In this document: piece by piece, positions 1 through 11,125 of the stretch
How the letters are laid out: each line of letters starts with the position of its first letter
How positions within the stretch are numbered: position 1 is the stretch's first letter
Assembly (NCBI GenBank): GCA_003991915.1
Contig: RQTK01000029.1
Coordinates: forward strand, 227,831 to 291,830
Origin: Elysia chlorotica
Taxonomy: Eukaryota; Mollusca; Gastropoda; Plakobranchidae
DNA: 64,000 nucleotides
Direction of reading: 5' to 3'
Notes under the pieces: generated by a model
Databases searched by the model: none
What the model saw: only the letters and a program-made list of their open reading frames with translations
Told to the model about the DNA's origin: nothing
Made by a program: the position numbers and the translations under genes

Positions 1-339
1 CTCTCTCTCTCTCTCTCTCAATCTCTCTCCTGCATTTTCATCTCTCAAAGTGAGAAGCGAGACAGCGCTGGCTTGCCCTCCTTCTCTATTGTATTATACT
101 AGATGAGATCCCGTTCTTTGAACGGAAATATCATTTAGTAAATAATTATTTCATTAGCATGGTTGCATTCAGTCTGCTAACAGTAATCCGGGATCAGAAG
201 CAAAAAGGTGCATATTCCATAAAGTTTAACGGAGACGAACAGCAGCAGCTGCCTAGCACTATTTTTCATCTATTATTTATTTCTGCAGTCATGTCCACGC
301 AAAGATAGTTTTTTTTTTATGGCGCTTAGAAGTAGTCTT

Positions 340-1195
340 GGAACATTCCGTTCTTTGAAAATGCTGTCGTTTGCTCTTTTTCCTCTCCAACTTTTTCATA
401 GGAGACGTCTGATAAACCAAATTTCAGCACTATTGATTTTCTTCTCATCTAGTTTTTGAATTTCTCATCCCCTCCATATGTCATGATTGTCCACTCCAAA
501 CATTTCATGATTCTCATTTGTAGTTGTTTATAAGTGTCTTCATCCCTCCATACATTGTAAAGGTCTATCATTCTTATTTTGCCATTGTAATCCCAGTGTT
601 AATATCTGTAGAACAGTCTACATTGTCTGTTTGTATTGAGCCAAGACATTAATATTTTGAAGTTTTCAACACATTTTAATTCATTTCCGATATTAACTGG
701 TTTCTTTTCTGCTCTTCCTATATGCATACATTTTGTTTTCTTTGTGTTCAGATTCAGGCTTGTTCTTTCGCCGGCAGCGTTGTATTTGTTTATTGTTGTT
801 GTGGCTTCAGCATGGTCGTTGGCACATATTGCTGTATCATCTGCAGATAAATTGAAACTTTTCTTCCTCCAACTATTATTCCACAGACGTCCATGTTAGC
901 GTCTCTAATTGTCTGTTTTGTGTACGTGATAAAGAGAGTGGCGATAAGATACGCCCCTGTCTGACGCCTTTTTCAATTTTAAAGGGTTCAGTGTGTGTGC
1001 AGTTCCATCTAACTTTTCCCTTTTGATCTTGCTATAATGACTGCACTAGTGGCGATGAGATGGTTTTCTAAGCCTATAGTGGTTAGCCTCTTGAGGATTT
1101 GAACGTAGTTCTCGCTTTCAAAAGCCTTATTGTAATCAATGAAAATTATATAATTTGCTTCTTTGTGAACTTCCATTAGCTTCTCTATTAAGACC
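340..1195 (-). pseudogene. LINE reverse-transcriptase remnant (copy A)
   Basis: Minus-strand reading gives RT block A as FIDYNKAFES (catalytic Asp of FxDxxKAF, near 1145-1110) and, after a GAYLIATLFIT-like block B, SADDTAI near 845-820, the catalytic DD box with Ser in place of the usual Tyr/Phe. Further on is a C-terminal motif related to EIWFIRRLL near 430-390, followed here by a stop. The same protein is better preserved at 8911-9863. Stops and shifts interrupt it, so no functional enzyme is expected. Confidence 0.82.
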
Positions 1196-1224
1196 TGGTT
1201 TGGTGTGGCAGTTCAAAAAACGTG

Positions 1225-1934
1225 AAAACCAGTTTTTGTTTACTGAGAAGAAGTCTATCTGATTCTTTGTTTGGCCGTTCGAAGATACCCAGGTGTATTT
1301 TCTGCGGCTGTGGCATTCAAACCATGTGTTTAGTATCATTAATTGTTGCCTATGTAGAAGAAAGAAAGGGTTTCCCGCTGGTATTTGTTGTTCTCAATCC
1401 ATGGGACCCCAGTCCTGTCTTGGCATTAAAATGGCCCATTATGATGGCTAGGTTTCTTGAATTAACCGCATATTTGACTGCTTGTAGTTTATTATATAAC
1501 TGTTCTATGTCTTCTTCGCTATTGTAACGTCGAAGCTTAAACTTGTATGATTGTTGTTTTTACAGTTTTTTGTATTACAGTTTTACTGTCCTATCGTATA
1601 CAGCCGCATAGCTCATGAGGCTTAGTTGAGTCGGTTTGTCTAAAATAATAGATAACCTGTCTATCCACCTTCTCCACCACTGTTTACTATTATGTTTTGC
1701 CTGATGTAAAAATTAATGGCCGCTTCACTTCCATCTTATTTCGCATAGGGCTGTGATGTTGAGTCCCTGGCTATCGATTTCTCTTAACAATAAATGCAGT
1801 TCTCTATTGTACGTACGTTTCACGCTCCTATTGTTTTTGTCGTCTTTTCCCTTTTGTTTTTGTTCTCTCTTTTCCTTATTATTTTTATATGTAACCTCGA
1901 CATGACAATTCTGCACATCCTTGCCGGAGACCAT
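1225..1934 (-). pseudogene. LINE AP-like endonuclease (EEP) remnant
   Basis: Minus-strand fragments match the exonuclease-endonuclease-phosphatase domain that precedes RT in many LINEs. They are LLLREIDSQGLNITALCEIR near 1805-1735 (start of the domain, usual IDILGISETRW), NLAIIMGHFNAKTG near 1470-1425 (usual GDFNAKVG, with His replacing the metal-binding Asp), and RKYTWVSSNGQTKNQIDFF near 1310-1250 (usual YTW..PDG..RNQIDYI). The pieces lie in different frames with stops between, so the domain is broken. This part is absent from the second copy near 9 kb. Confidence 0.8.
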
Positions 1935-1977
1935 CCTCCCTGAGGGGTTTAAGTTGGCTTCGTCATATCCAGATGAG

Positions 1978-2825
1978 CACGAAGTTTAGTTTCTGTTGTT
2001 TTATAAATCAACGGTAAAAATTTATGAATTCTAAAGGTGACACTGACAGTGCACTGGACGAAAAATAAAGCTACGTCCAAGCCAAATTTCAAGAAAATCG
2101 GTGCTGTAGGTCATACTGACATGATTGCCTTGAGGGTCCTCTGCCCAGTACAATACTTGACGCTAGCAGTCCTGGGGGTCTCAGCTGTGTCTGGCACTTG
2201 TTTCTTTCTAGTACTCTTCATTACGGGGATAGTGGCAGTAATACGTCTGATAGGTTGCCATTACTTTCCAGGCGGGTCTGGCCGCTTACCATGACTTCTC
2301 TGGAGCCTGACACAAGACTGATCCACCCACCTTTCACCTTTATAGCCGTTGTTCCTCCGCCTACATCGCTGACAGACATGTGTACATTGAGGAGAGACAT
2401 TCCTCAAGATTATATTAACTTCACTCACATAGTTCAGCTGGGCAGCCAAAGACGTTGCCCGGGGTGTGGCGCTGCCGTTCACGAGGAGCCATATGTGAGC
2501 CATAATGAGCTAGATAAGCTGGTGAGAACCAAGTGGATTCTGGCCATCCTATAGGATGAGGCTGCCTTTTTCCAGAAGGCACTATTCCTCCCAGCTTTAC
2601 CTACACCCCTATATCTATACAGGCAAGAAAGGTACAGAAGATTATGCCTATTTAGATCTAGATCTAATGGTTTACGATGTGGAGAAAGGTTTCAACAACA
2701 AGAAAAGGAAAGGGGAAAAACAGTGTAGATTTTAAAAACGTACCAAGTTAATAAAGAATTCCATTTACATTCGAATAAATAGATGTGGGATTTTTTTTGT
2801 AAATGCTCCTTACTGTTGCACACCT
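1978..2825. repeat. Two blocks shared with 9838-10067, in swapped order
   Basis: Block Y (1978-2035, beginning acgaagtttagtttctgttg) matches 10009-10067. Block X (2740-2825, containing aattccatttacattcgaat and ctccttactgttgcacacct) matches 9838-9918. Here the order is Y then X with about 700 bp between; at 10 kb it is X then Y with about 90 bp between. The 2036-2739 interval holds no recognised gene. It has a 118-codon open frame (2198-2554, +) with a cysteine pair CPGC, but no family is recognised. Confidence 0.6.
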
Positions 2826-3207
2826 ACATACTTATTAAGGCATTCTAGAGAAATACATGCTTAAAGTTTTGAATCGAGAGCCAGAAAAAAATGGCCGGCG
2901 CCTAACACAGACCAAACTTTGCCTCGATGTCGCAATGCACAGGTTGCCTGCCCGGGTGGCAAGATGTTATGGGTCGGCGAACATCCAATGAGCCTTGAGA
3001 AAGGAAAAGCCACTAAAAATTGATAGTTCCATATTGTCTGTGACTGGCTAAGATGAATGAAGGACTTGGTATGTTCGCACAAAAACTGGAAATAATGATT
3101 GTGCAAACTTTCTATCTTTGCTTTGGAGCGAATTTCGACTGCCACGTTTTATGTGGCACTTTTAAAATGCCCAGCATATTGTTCCCTAATAACAGTTGTG
3201 TAAAGAA
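2826..3207. other. Intergenic stretch without recognised content
   Basis: Nothing recognised. A 94-codon minus-strand frame (2861-3145) has no family resemblance. Confidence 0.4.
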
Positions 3208-3610
3208 TGAGTAGAGAGACAAGTGGAACTGTAAGGGCATCACGAATGTCCACTGAAAAGGCCCAGAAGTTGATATATGCATGTGTTATGGACAATGAAA
3301 ATAGAGAAGACACTGATGTCAGGGAAGTTCAATGGCTAGAGAGTCGCAGAGTAAAAATGATAGTGGCTCTGACATGGATCTAGGCAGAAAAACAGGGATA
3401 GATCAGGATAGTGATAGTGCTAGATCTACAGCCAGTGACAGTGACGCCCTTACTAGCTCTAAACGAGTTTGTTTAGATTCTAGAGTAAAACAGAAAAGCA
3501 CAAAGGGTAAAAGAAAAGGGAAAGTTTCAAAACCTGTAGAAGGTAAGTGAGCAGAGGTTCAAACTCGACCCGTTAGATCTACACGCAACCCAATTAAGTC
3601 TGACGTGTAA
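3208..3610 (+). pseudogene. Possible broken ORF: charged, Ser/Asp-rich then Lys-rich
   Basis: One frame starts at ATG 3208 and reads MSTEKAQKLIYACVMDNEN...DVREVQ, then hits a stop near 3384. The next frame (3332-3550) continues with an acidic Ser/Asp stretch (SGSDMDLG, SDSARSTASDSDALTSS) and a basic run KQKSTKGKRKGKVSK resembling a nuclear localisation signal. After one stop it continues AEVQTRPVRSTRNPIKSDV and ends near 3609. The composition change suggests a single frameshifted protein, perhaps from a transposon ORF. No family is recognised and the call could be chance. Confidence 0.25.
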
Positions 3611-4322
3611 AAAGCGGCTGTAACTTTACTTAATATTGTTCAATCAACACAAAACTTTCATGGATTTTAGACAAATGACTACTCTGTGTCCTACTTGGAT
3701 TACTGTTTAATTGGTTGGATGGCACGAAATTTATTGAACAAAAGGTATCTGAATATTACGTAATTTTAGAACATATTTTTTATACTATTTTTCGCACCCA
3801 CACAATAATATAACATTATGGGAAAAAATTTTCCTCTCTCTCACAATTTTCTTTGTTCTTTTTCCTTTCATTTGGTGAGTTGGGCAATGTTGTGAAACAA
3901 AAATTAAGTGATTTTAAGGCATTTGAAAAAATTCACCTTGTAATTTTTTTGGTCAAGGGAAAAACCCCAGTCAAAACATGCTTAAAAAAGAATGGTTAAA
4001 GAGTTTAATAGCTTATTCATCATCAGACAACAAAGTTATTATTATCAGCATTGAGTTTTGACTCAAGTAAATGTACACGAAGACCCAAATGAGATCCACA
4101 AATTTTGTATTAGGATTATTTAGTACTAAGATGCAAACTTTCATAGTTCAGAGTTCTATTCATATAGACAGCTAGCGTAGATTACATATGCCTTCTTGAG
4201 GCAACAAATGGTGTGTCAAGTGGGTTGGCAAGTTTAAAACCAATCCATAGAAAAGGAGTAACACCAAGAAAGGAAAAGGGAGAAGAGCAACTTAGCAAGG
4301 TCATAAGTAAAAACTAAACAAC
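3611..4322. other. AT-rich intergenic stretch
   Basis: No gene or repeat recognised on either strand. It was searched specifically for the C-terminal membrane-anchor exons of golgin-84, which would lie here if the fragment at 4323-5175 were an intact gene; they are not visible. Confidence 0.5.
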
Positions 4323-5175
4323 CTCCATTCTTTCAAGTTGCAAAACAAGTGAGTTTTTCTCTGTGCCAAGCGCTTCCAGCACCGTCTGCTTCTGTATGAG
4401 AGACTCAGTGAGGGTTCGCACTCTTGCCTCAAGTTCATACTCTGTGCTGCTGCTCATGCTCTTTGTCATTAGCTATAGAAAGGAAAAACAAAATTGGTAA
4501 TACTAAATACAAGAAAGCTGAAAAGAAAAAGGGTACATTTGTTTGCTTTACTTTTTTAAGGAAAAGTTAAAATAGCTTAAAACACATACATTGATAATAA
4601 ATTTAGACTGCATATCTAAGATTTAACAAGATAATTTGATATGTCCCTATTATTGACTAAATTGCACCCTTTCTCTAGAAAAATTAGGCCCACTTGTTTC
4701 CAAGATTACATAATTATATCATAACCATGCCAATTTAACAAAGCAGCAAAGCTTGCCTTGGTTCAATGTGCTTACTTGTTTAAATTTAATTTAATTTGAG
4801 CACACCGATCAACAAGGTAGGCTGCTTGTGTACCACAGGGTTGGGAAAATATAGTGGGCACACAAAGAGAAACCAAAACATGCTTTTGATGTCCATTAAA
4901 AAACAAAAACAACCAACACGATGCACTTGAGCTTATTTCTATTCTGAATGTGTAAGGGTTAAGACCTAAAATCACATTCCTAACTGATTAGGAGGTCATT
5001 TTATTGTGTAAATAAAAATTGAATTTAACTTTCCGAGGCACATCTTATCAATACAGAAGAAAGAGTTTTGTCTTACCTGATTCCTCAGCTTTTCTATCTC
5101 AGCCTCACGGTTACTAATTCTGCTTTGAAAGGCGGTCTTTTGTTTAGACAGCTCCTCCACAGAGAAAGAATATTC
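4323..5175 (-). pseudogene. GOLGA5: Orphan two-exon fragment of golgin-84 (GOLGA5-like)
   Basis: Two minus-strand exons with consensus splice sites read in phase. Exon 5175-5077 (33 codons, acceptor ..TTCTGAAG, donor GTAAGA) encodes EYSFSVEELSKQKTAF and EAEIEKLRNQ, typical coiled coil. Exon 4472-4323 (50 codons, acceptor ..CCTTTCTATAG) encodes LTESLIQKQTVLEALGTEKN and then SLVLQLERME. This closely matches the segment of animal golgin-84 just before its C-terminal region (TETLIQKQT..E.LSTEKNSLVFQLERLE). Golgin-84 is a Golgi membrane tether with a long coiled coil and a C-terminal anchor. After ERME the frame meets GTTGTTTAG, giving either a weak donor or a stop. Neither the upstream coiled-coil exons nor the anchor exons are visible in the 4 kb on either side. 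It may be a partial duplication, an exon set carried by a mobile element, or a gene with introns reaching beyond what is recognisable. Confidence 0.75.
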
Positions 5176-6500
5176 CTTCAGAAATATAAAAAGCAATTGA
5201 TAAAAGTTAATGCACTGTCGCACATAAACATGATTTAAATGTGAGTATTAGCAGAATAGCAAGCAGTACAATTCTCATATTCTTATACTTCTGTCTATAA
5301 CAGTTCAGGATGTACAGCACTTTTATAATAAATTGCTAGATGGCAAATATTCTATACATGCACAGGGCATGGCGGTTCCAACACCTCTTTGGACTTTGTC
5401 CGAGCTATCAACCTTGTCCATGGTGTACTAACCAGTCTCAAAAGGTGTATTTTCACATGAAATGGTGTACTCCTGGCCATACGCATAAAATACTGCAAAA
5501 GTCAGCGCTAAAATCTGAATTTACTCTCATGTAGAACAATTAGATTGGTTTTTCTTTCAATCATAGGCCCTTCTCCTATCTGACTATATGAAATAAATGA
5601 TTTTGTAAGATTTGGGTAGAGAAAGCTTATGGGGTGCATACAGCTACCATATATTTTATAAGAAATGTTTTCTAAAACTATAAAAGAGGGAATTAAAAAA
5701 ACAACTGAGACTTAATTTTACATGACTTAAATTTTATCTAGATCTAGATCTGATAAAAATCTCAGAAAAAGGATCTGAATCCCATTGTAATTTTTTAAGA
5801 CTACTTTTAGCCTAGTACCACGTGTGTATTTCAGAATTGTATTTTTTTCCTCTTGTTCTATCATTTTAATTTTTGTCCAATAAATGGCGAAATGTTAGCC
5901 TACTTTTTCTTCTCCTGCCCCTGCATAAGAAAGCCAATGAGCAAATCAATTTTGATCTCATGTGTTATTACATGAGTCAGCTATGAATAAAGAAATAACA
6001 GTGTAAGCAGGCTAACAAGGGGGGTCCAAAGGTAGAGCATGCGGTTAAGTTAAAAAGTCCCCCGTCGCATTGGGTCCGTCTCAGTTAAGGTACCCAGACA
6101 CTATAATGCGTATAATGTGATAGGTCAAGTCCCCAGTATCACGCTCTATAATCCATTGCCGTGTAGGATCTTCGTTGATACCCAATTCCAGATGGTGTAG
6201 ACGATACACATGTAAAATTTAAATCTAGACCTAGATGTATATTTCGATTCAGAGTTTGATTTCAAATAAGCCGGTAATTTGTATACTATAGCTCCTAAAA
6301 GACTTAAATAGACATATAAATCTAGGACCAGATTCTCGAATCACGGTTAAGATTCTAGTCAGAACTATATCTCCATTACTTTGTAAAAGAACACTAGAGC
6401 CGTATAGCGTATGATTTGCATGATAGTAGACATTATCAAAGGCATCAAGAAAGATTAAACGCAGTTTGAGAACAATGAAAATCATAAACGATACATTTGA
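5176..6500. other. AT-rich intergenic stretch
   Basis: No gene recognised. Near 6024-6042 there is a weak tRNA-box-A-like string (aaaggtagagcatgcggtt), which may be a heavily decayed SINE, without a convincing box B. Confidence 0.35.
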
Positions 6501-6725
6501 AATGACTGCGGGGGCCGAGGACTGGGTGTGAAGATTGACATTGGTAATAATCCATCAGACAGATAAACGAGAAAATAAATCAGAGTCCTTGTTTGTAAAA
6601 GTAGATATGAGCAAATGACAACGAGGGCCGAGGTTTGGGTGTGAAGATGGAAAGATAGGCATGCAGATGAATAGACGATAAACTAGGTTTACGTTCCTTG
6701 TTTTTAAACGCTTATTAGAGCGCAT
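6501..6725. repeat. Two-copy tandem repeat, period about 113 bp
   Basis: The unit beginning aatgactgcgggggccgagg at 6501 recurs at 6614 as aatgacaacgagggccgagg. Both are followed by tgggtgtgaagat and later by a shared end (ccttgtttgtaaa / ccttgtttttaaa). The copies have diverged by indels and substitutions. Confidence 0.65.
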
Positions 6726-6876
6726 TAAAACGTGAAAAAATATTGATGGTCAACATTAAGTACGAGTGCAGGCTGATAAATAAGGGCCGTTTTTGAATAA
6801 CTTTTTTATTTGAAGGACTACAGAAGCAAGTTACACATCAAATGAAAGCTTAGAGTCTCACCTATCTTATGAACTA

Positions 6877-7245
6877 TCATTTTTCAACATAGTCACCATC
6901 GCGTTCAATACAGAGGCGCCAGCGTTGTACAAGTTTTTGCATTCCGTCGGCGAAGAATTCTGGTGTCTGTGACCGGCACCAAGAGCGAACATCCGACTCA
7001 ACTTCTGCATCGGTTTCATAGTGATTTCCTTTGAGATGTTTCTTCAGCAAAGGAAATAAGAAAAAGTCAGACGTGGCCAAATCAGGACTGTATGGCGGAT
7101 GTGGTATGGTAGGAAGTTCCAACTGCTGTAAAGCGCACTGGGTTTGGCGACTGGTGTGTGGCCGAGCATTATCGTGCTGGATGACAACGTCTTTGACTTT
7201 GTCTTGTCGAAACCGTCTGAGCACCAACAGAAGGTAGACGAAATG
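6877..7245 (-). pseudogene. Mariner-family transposase, C-terminal half
   Basis: The minus-strand frame reads HDNARPHTSRQTQCALQQLE and then YSPDLATSDFFLFPLLKKHL, ending CIERDGDYVEK and a stop at 6877. These are the second and third catalytic Asp positions of Tc1/mariner DDE transposases. 34 residues separate them, so this is a mariner-type D34D enzyme. The first catalytic Asp and the N-terminal HTH domain are missing: upstream of about 7245 the frame loses all similarity, so the copy is 5'-truncated and cannot be active. No clear terminal inverted repeat pair was found around it. Confidence 0.9.
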
Positions 7246-7624
7246 ATTCTTGCAAATAGAATAGTGAAACAAAGAGACATTGCAAATGCGCTTGACAATA
7301 TTCATGTTTTAATAGAGTACCTTACCTTATTTCCTGCCCTGCATGCATAATAGAATAGCCCTTGCAAACTGTTTACATAATGTATTCTAATGTTGTTCTC
7401 TTCGTTATGTTTTTGCTTCTCCGTCAGACCTCATAAAATGAGAAACACTGAAGTATTGAAATATTTATAACATGACGTCTCCCGCTTATGATATTGTCTT
7501 CCTTTAAATTTCAATCGGGTCGATTTTCTTACTTCTTATCAATTTCGCTTAGATAGCTAGCTATGATTGGATCATTCTGTGAACCGCCTTAGCTAGGAGC
7601 TATCATGTAGGGCTTCTACTTTTT

Positions 7625-7965
7625 GGGGTCAAAGACCAACACTATAACTTCCAGTCTGTTTCAAAGACGAACACTACGGCTTCCAGTTTGTGTCAAAGAC
7701 CAAAGTTAGGGCTTCGATTGTGTTAAAGACCAAAGTTAGGGCTTCGATTGTGTTAAAGACCAAAGTTAGGGCTCGATTGTGTTAAAGACCAAAGTTAGGG
7801 CTCCGATTGTGTCAAAGACCAAAGTTAGGGCTTCGATTGTGTTAAAGACCAAAGTTAGGGCTTCGATTGTGTTAAAGACCAAAGTTAGGGCTCCGATTGT
7901 GTCAAAGACCAAAGTTATGGCTTCGATTGTGTTAAAGACCAACACTAGAGGGTTCAGTCTGAGTC
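7625..7965. repeat. Minisatellite, about 30-bp unit, about 11 copies
   Basis: The unit is close to aaagaccaaagttagggctt followed by cgattgtgtt. The first two and the last unit are divergent (caacactataacttccagtc, caacactagagggttcagtc); the inner ones are nearly identical, with single-base variants (ttcg/tccg/tcg) alternating as in a higher-order pattern. The TTAGGG inside each unit is part of the 30-mer, not a telomere array. Confidence 0.92.
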
Positions 7966-8400
7966 AATAAAATGACCTATGGAAAGCAGCTGCCAAACAA
8001 TAGGCAATAACAGTGTAAGAAAATGTGTAAAATTACGATTTTTTGGCTTCAAATTGACAGCTCTGCATCTCTCAGGACTCCGCCTTTCTTTGGTCGTTTT
8101 TGTTAGCATCAACGTGCTCAAAATATATGAATCGTGGCAATCCCTTAATAGAAGCGTAGTAATGTGACTGTGCCGTTAAATGCAGCTGTTGGTGTCACCA
8201 GGGAACGATTTATGGGCGTGTTTGTGTTAACAAGCGGAACTGTCTCAAGGTGGAAGTAGTTTAAGGTTATCATAGAGTACTATCTATAACGTAGAGCGCT
8301 CAGTGCATCCACACTAGTCTTGTCTCTTCTCGACCAGCTGAAGTATCTCTGTGTGAATCTCTCTGACTCTCTCTTTCCTCTGTCTAGGTTTGTCTGTATC
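7966..8400. other. Intergenic stretch without recognised content
   Basis: Nothing recognised; the 62-codon open frame at 7979-8167 has no family resemblance. Confidence 0.4.
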
Positions 8401-9837
<1,437 letters not shown>

Positions 9838-10067
9838 AGTACCAAGGTAATGGGAAATTCCATTTACATTCGAATGGATAGATGTTTGGTTTTTTTATGC
9901 TCCTTACTGTTGCACACCTCAAATTCCCACAACTCACAAATAAACTACTTCTCTGGTTGGTTTTTATTTTACAAAAGATGTACTGGACTATCGTATTATG
10001 ATTGGACTACGAAGTTTGGTTTCTTTTGTTTTATTAACTAACGGTAGAATGAATGTTATGAATTCTA
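9838..10067. repeat. Blocks X and Y (second locus)
   Basis: 9838-9918 matches 2740-2825 (block X) and 10009-10067 matches 1978-2035 (block Y), with the order reversed relative to the first locus. It directly abuts the truncated 5' end of LINE copy B. Confidence 0.6.
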
Positions 10068-10904
10068 CTGGGGGCAGTTCAGCTTTTTTTTTTGCAATTT
10101 AGATTTTTCGTTGCATAGTTCTTTACTCCAGCCTGATTTTGCCCACTACTCTATTATTATAAAATACAAATATGATCGATCAAGAAATAAGCCAGACATT
10201 CTCACAGGGGTTTTTTTTTTTGCAACGTAATCAGTTTTTCTTAATACCAGAGTTTTACAAAAATTGGAAATGACACTTGAGGAAAAGTCGAGATCGAAGA
10301 CAGTCTTATGCTCAGTTGTCCAAGGACGTATTAGATTGAGGTTGTTCGATCGGTTTAGATTTACACCATGCATCTCGGGTTTTCTCATTTTTTACGATTT
10401 CTTAATCTTTTTTTTTGTAATATTGTCAGCTACTTTTGAAACCTTACATCTTGTTTTTATCAACTTTTTTTTATAGTAGTTTATTTTACATTGTTGGTTA
10501 TACTATAATCCTTATTTACTCGCAAGATTTTTGTACACTTTCACAATAAAACACTCAACCAATCGCCATTGAATTTGACATACTTCTTCAGTAACACCTA
10601 GGATATGTTCTATACAACCCATGATGTTTTATGTGCAATATTCTTTTTGCAATTTTTTTTTAAATTTTACTCTATCCCTTACTTTTTTTTTTTAGCTTTT
10701 TACAATACAAAATAATTCATTTTTAATATCTGTTCAATCGAAAAGATCATAGAACAAATACTAGAACATACCCAATGAGCCTTTGCAATTTAAGCAATTT
10801 AAGTTCCTAAAGTCTTGTTTATCACCATGCAATCTATGACGTACAGGTATGCCTGTCGTGCAGAATTTAGTTAAAAACGGATTGTTTTTTTTTAAGTCTA
10901 GCAG
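10068..10904. other. AT-rich intergenic stretch
   Basis: No gene recognised; long T runs only. Open frames here (10146-10388 minus, 10264-10476 plus) overlap one another and show no family features. Confidence 0.4.
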
Positions 10905-11125
10905 TAACAAATAAGTCATTTATTGCTGACGGTTCCCACGACCAATGTCTAACAATTTGATATATTAGCACACAGAGGCTGGCGGGATAGCAGCCGGTCA
11001 CATATATTGATACCGACCGTGCCCAATAAACGCGTACATGTATACAAAACATTTGTCAGTTCATGTGATCAAACTGGGTCCCTTTCGATTGAGAGCCGAA
11101 CGCTCTACCTCTTACGCCAGCTGCC
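10905..11125 (-). mobile_element. tRNA-derived SINE (family 1), antisense, diverged
   Basis: The reverse strand begins with an RNA polymerase III box A (tggcgtaagaggtagagcg, 11101-11119) and a decayed box B. It continues with the central block seen in the other copies: tcaatatatgtgaccggctg, then ctctgtgtgctaatat, a tcaaattgttagaca stretch and ggtcgtgggaaccgtc. Compare 35113-35277 and 43118-43260. Confidence 0.72.

Larger units (their letters stand above)
1..1934 (-). mobile_element. Decayed non-LTR retrotransposon (LINE), copy A
   Basis: On the minus strand this interval carries, in order, an endonuclease-domain remnant (1934 to 1225), a reverse-transcriptase remnant (about 1195 to 340) and a 3' untranslated part that runs into an (AG)n tail at the window edge (TC on the plus strand). 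Positions 1-1188 match 8656-9833 closely, so this is a repeated element. The linker between endonuclease and RT is missing: the reading passes from the end of the endonuclease directly into RT block A near 1190-1225. Frames are broken by several stops and shifts, so the copy is dead. The clade is uncertain; the protein motifs resemble the RTE/CR1-like group often mislabelled 'craniofacial development protein 2-like' in invertebrates. Confidence 0.85.

Noticed and set aside
636-899. Plus-strand 87-codon frame, also at 9283-9612
   Set aside because: It is antisense to the LINE RT DD-box region; the repeat explains its conservation.
6877-7350. Plus-strand frames over the mariner fragment
   Set aside because: Shadows of the minus-strand transposase frame, which carries the catalytic motif.
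7690-7960. TTAGGG hexamers suggesting an interstitial telomere
   Set aside because: They occur once per 30-bp minisatellite unit rather than as a contiguous hexamer array.
7625-7965. CRISPR-like repeat-spacer pattern
   Set aside because: Units are contiguous with no unique spacers, and the genome is eukaryotic.
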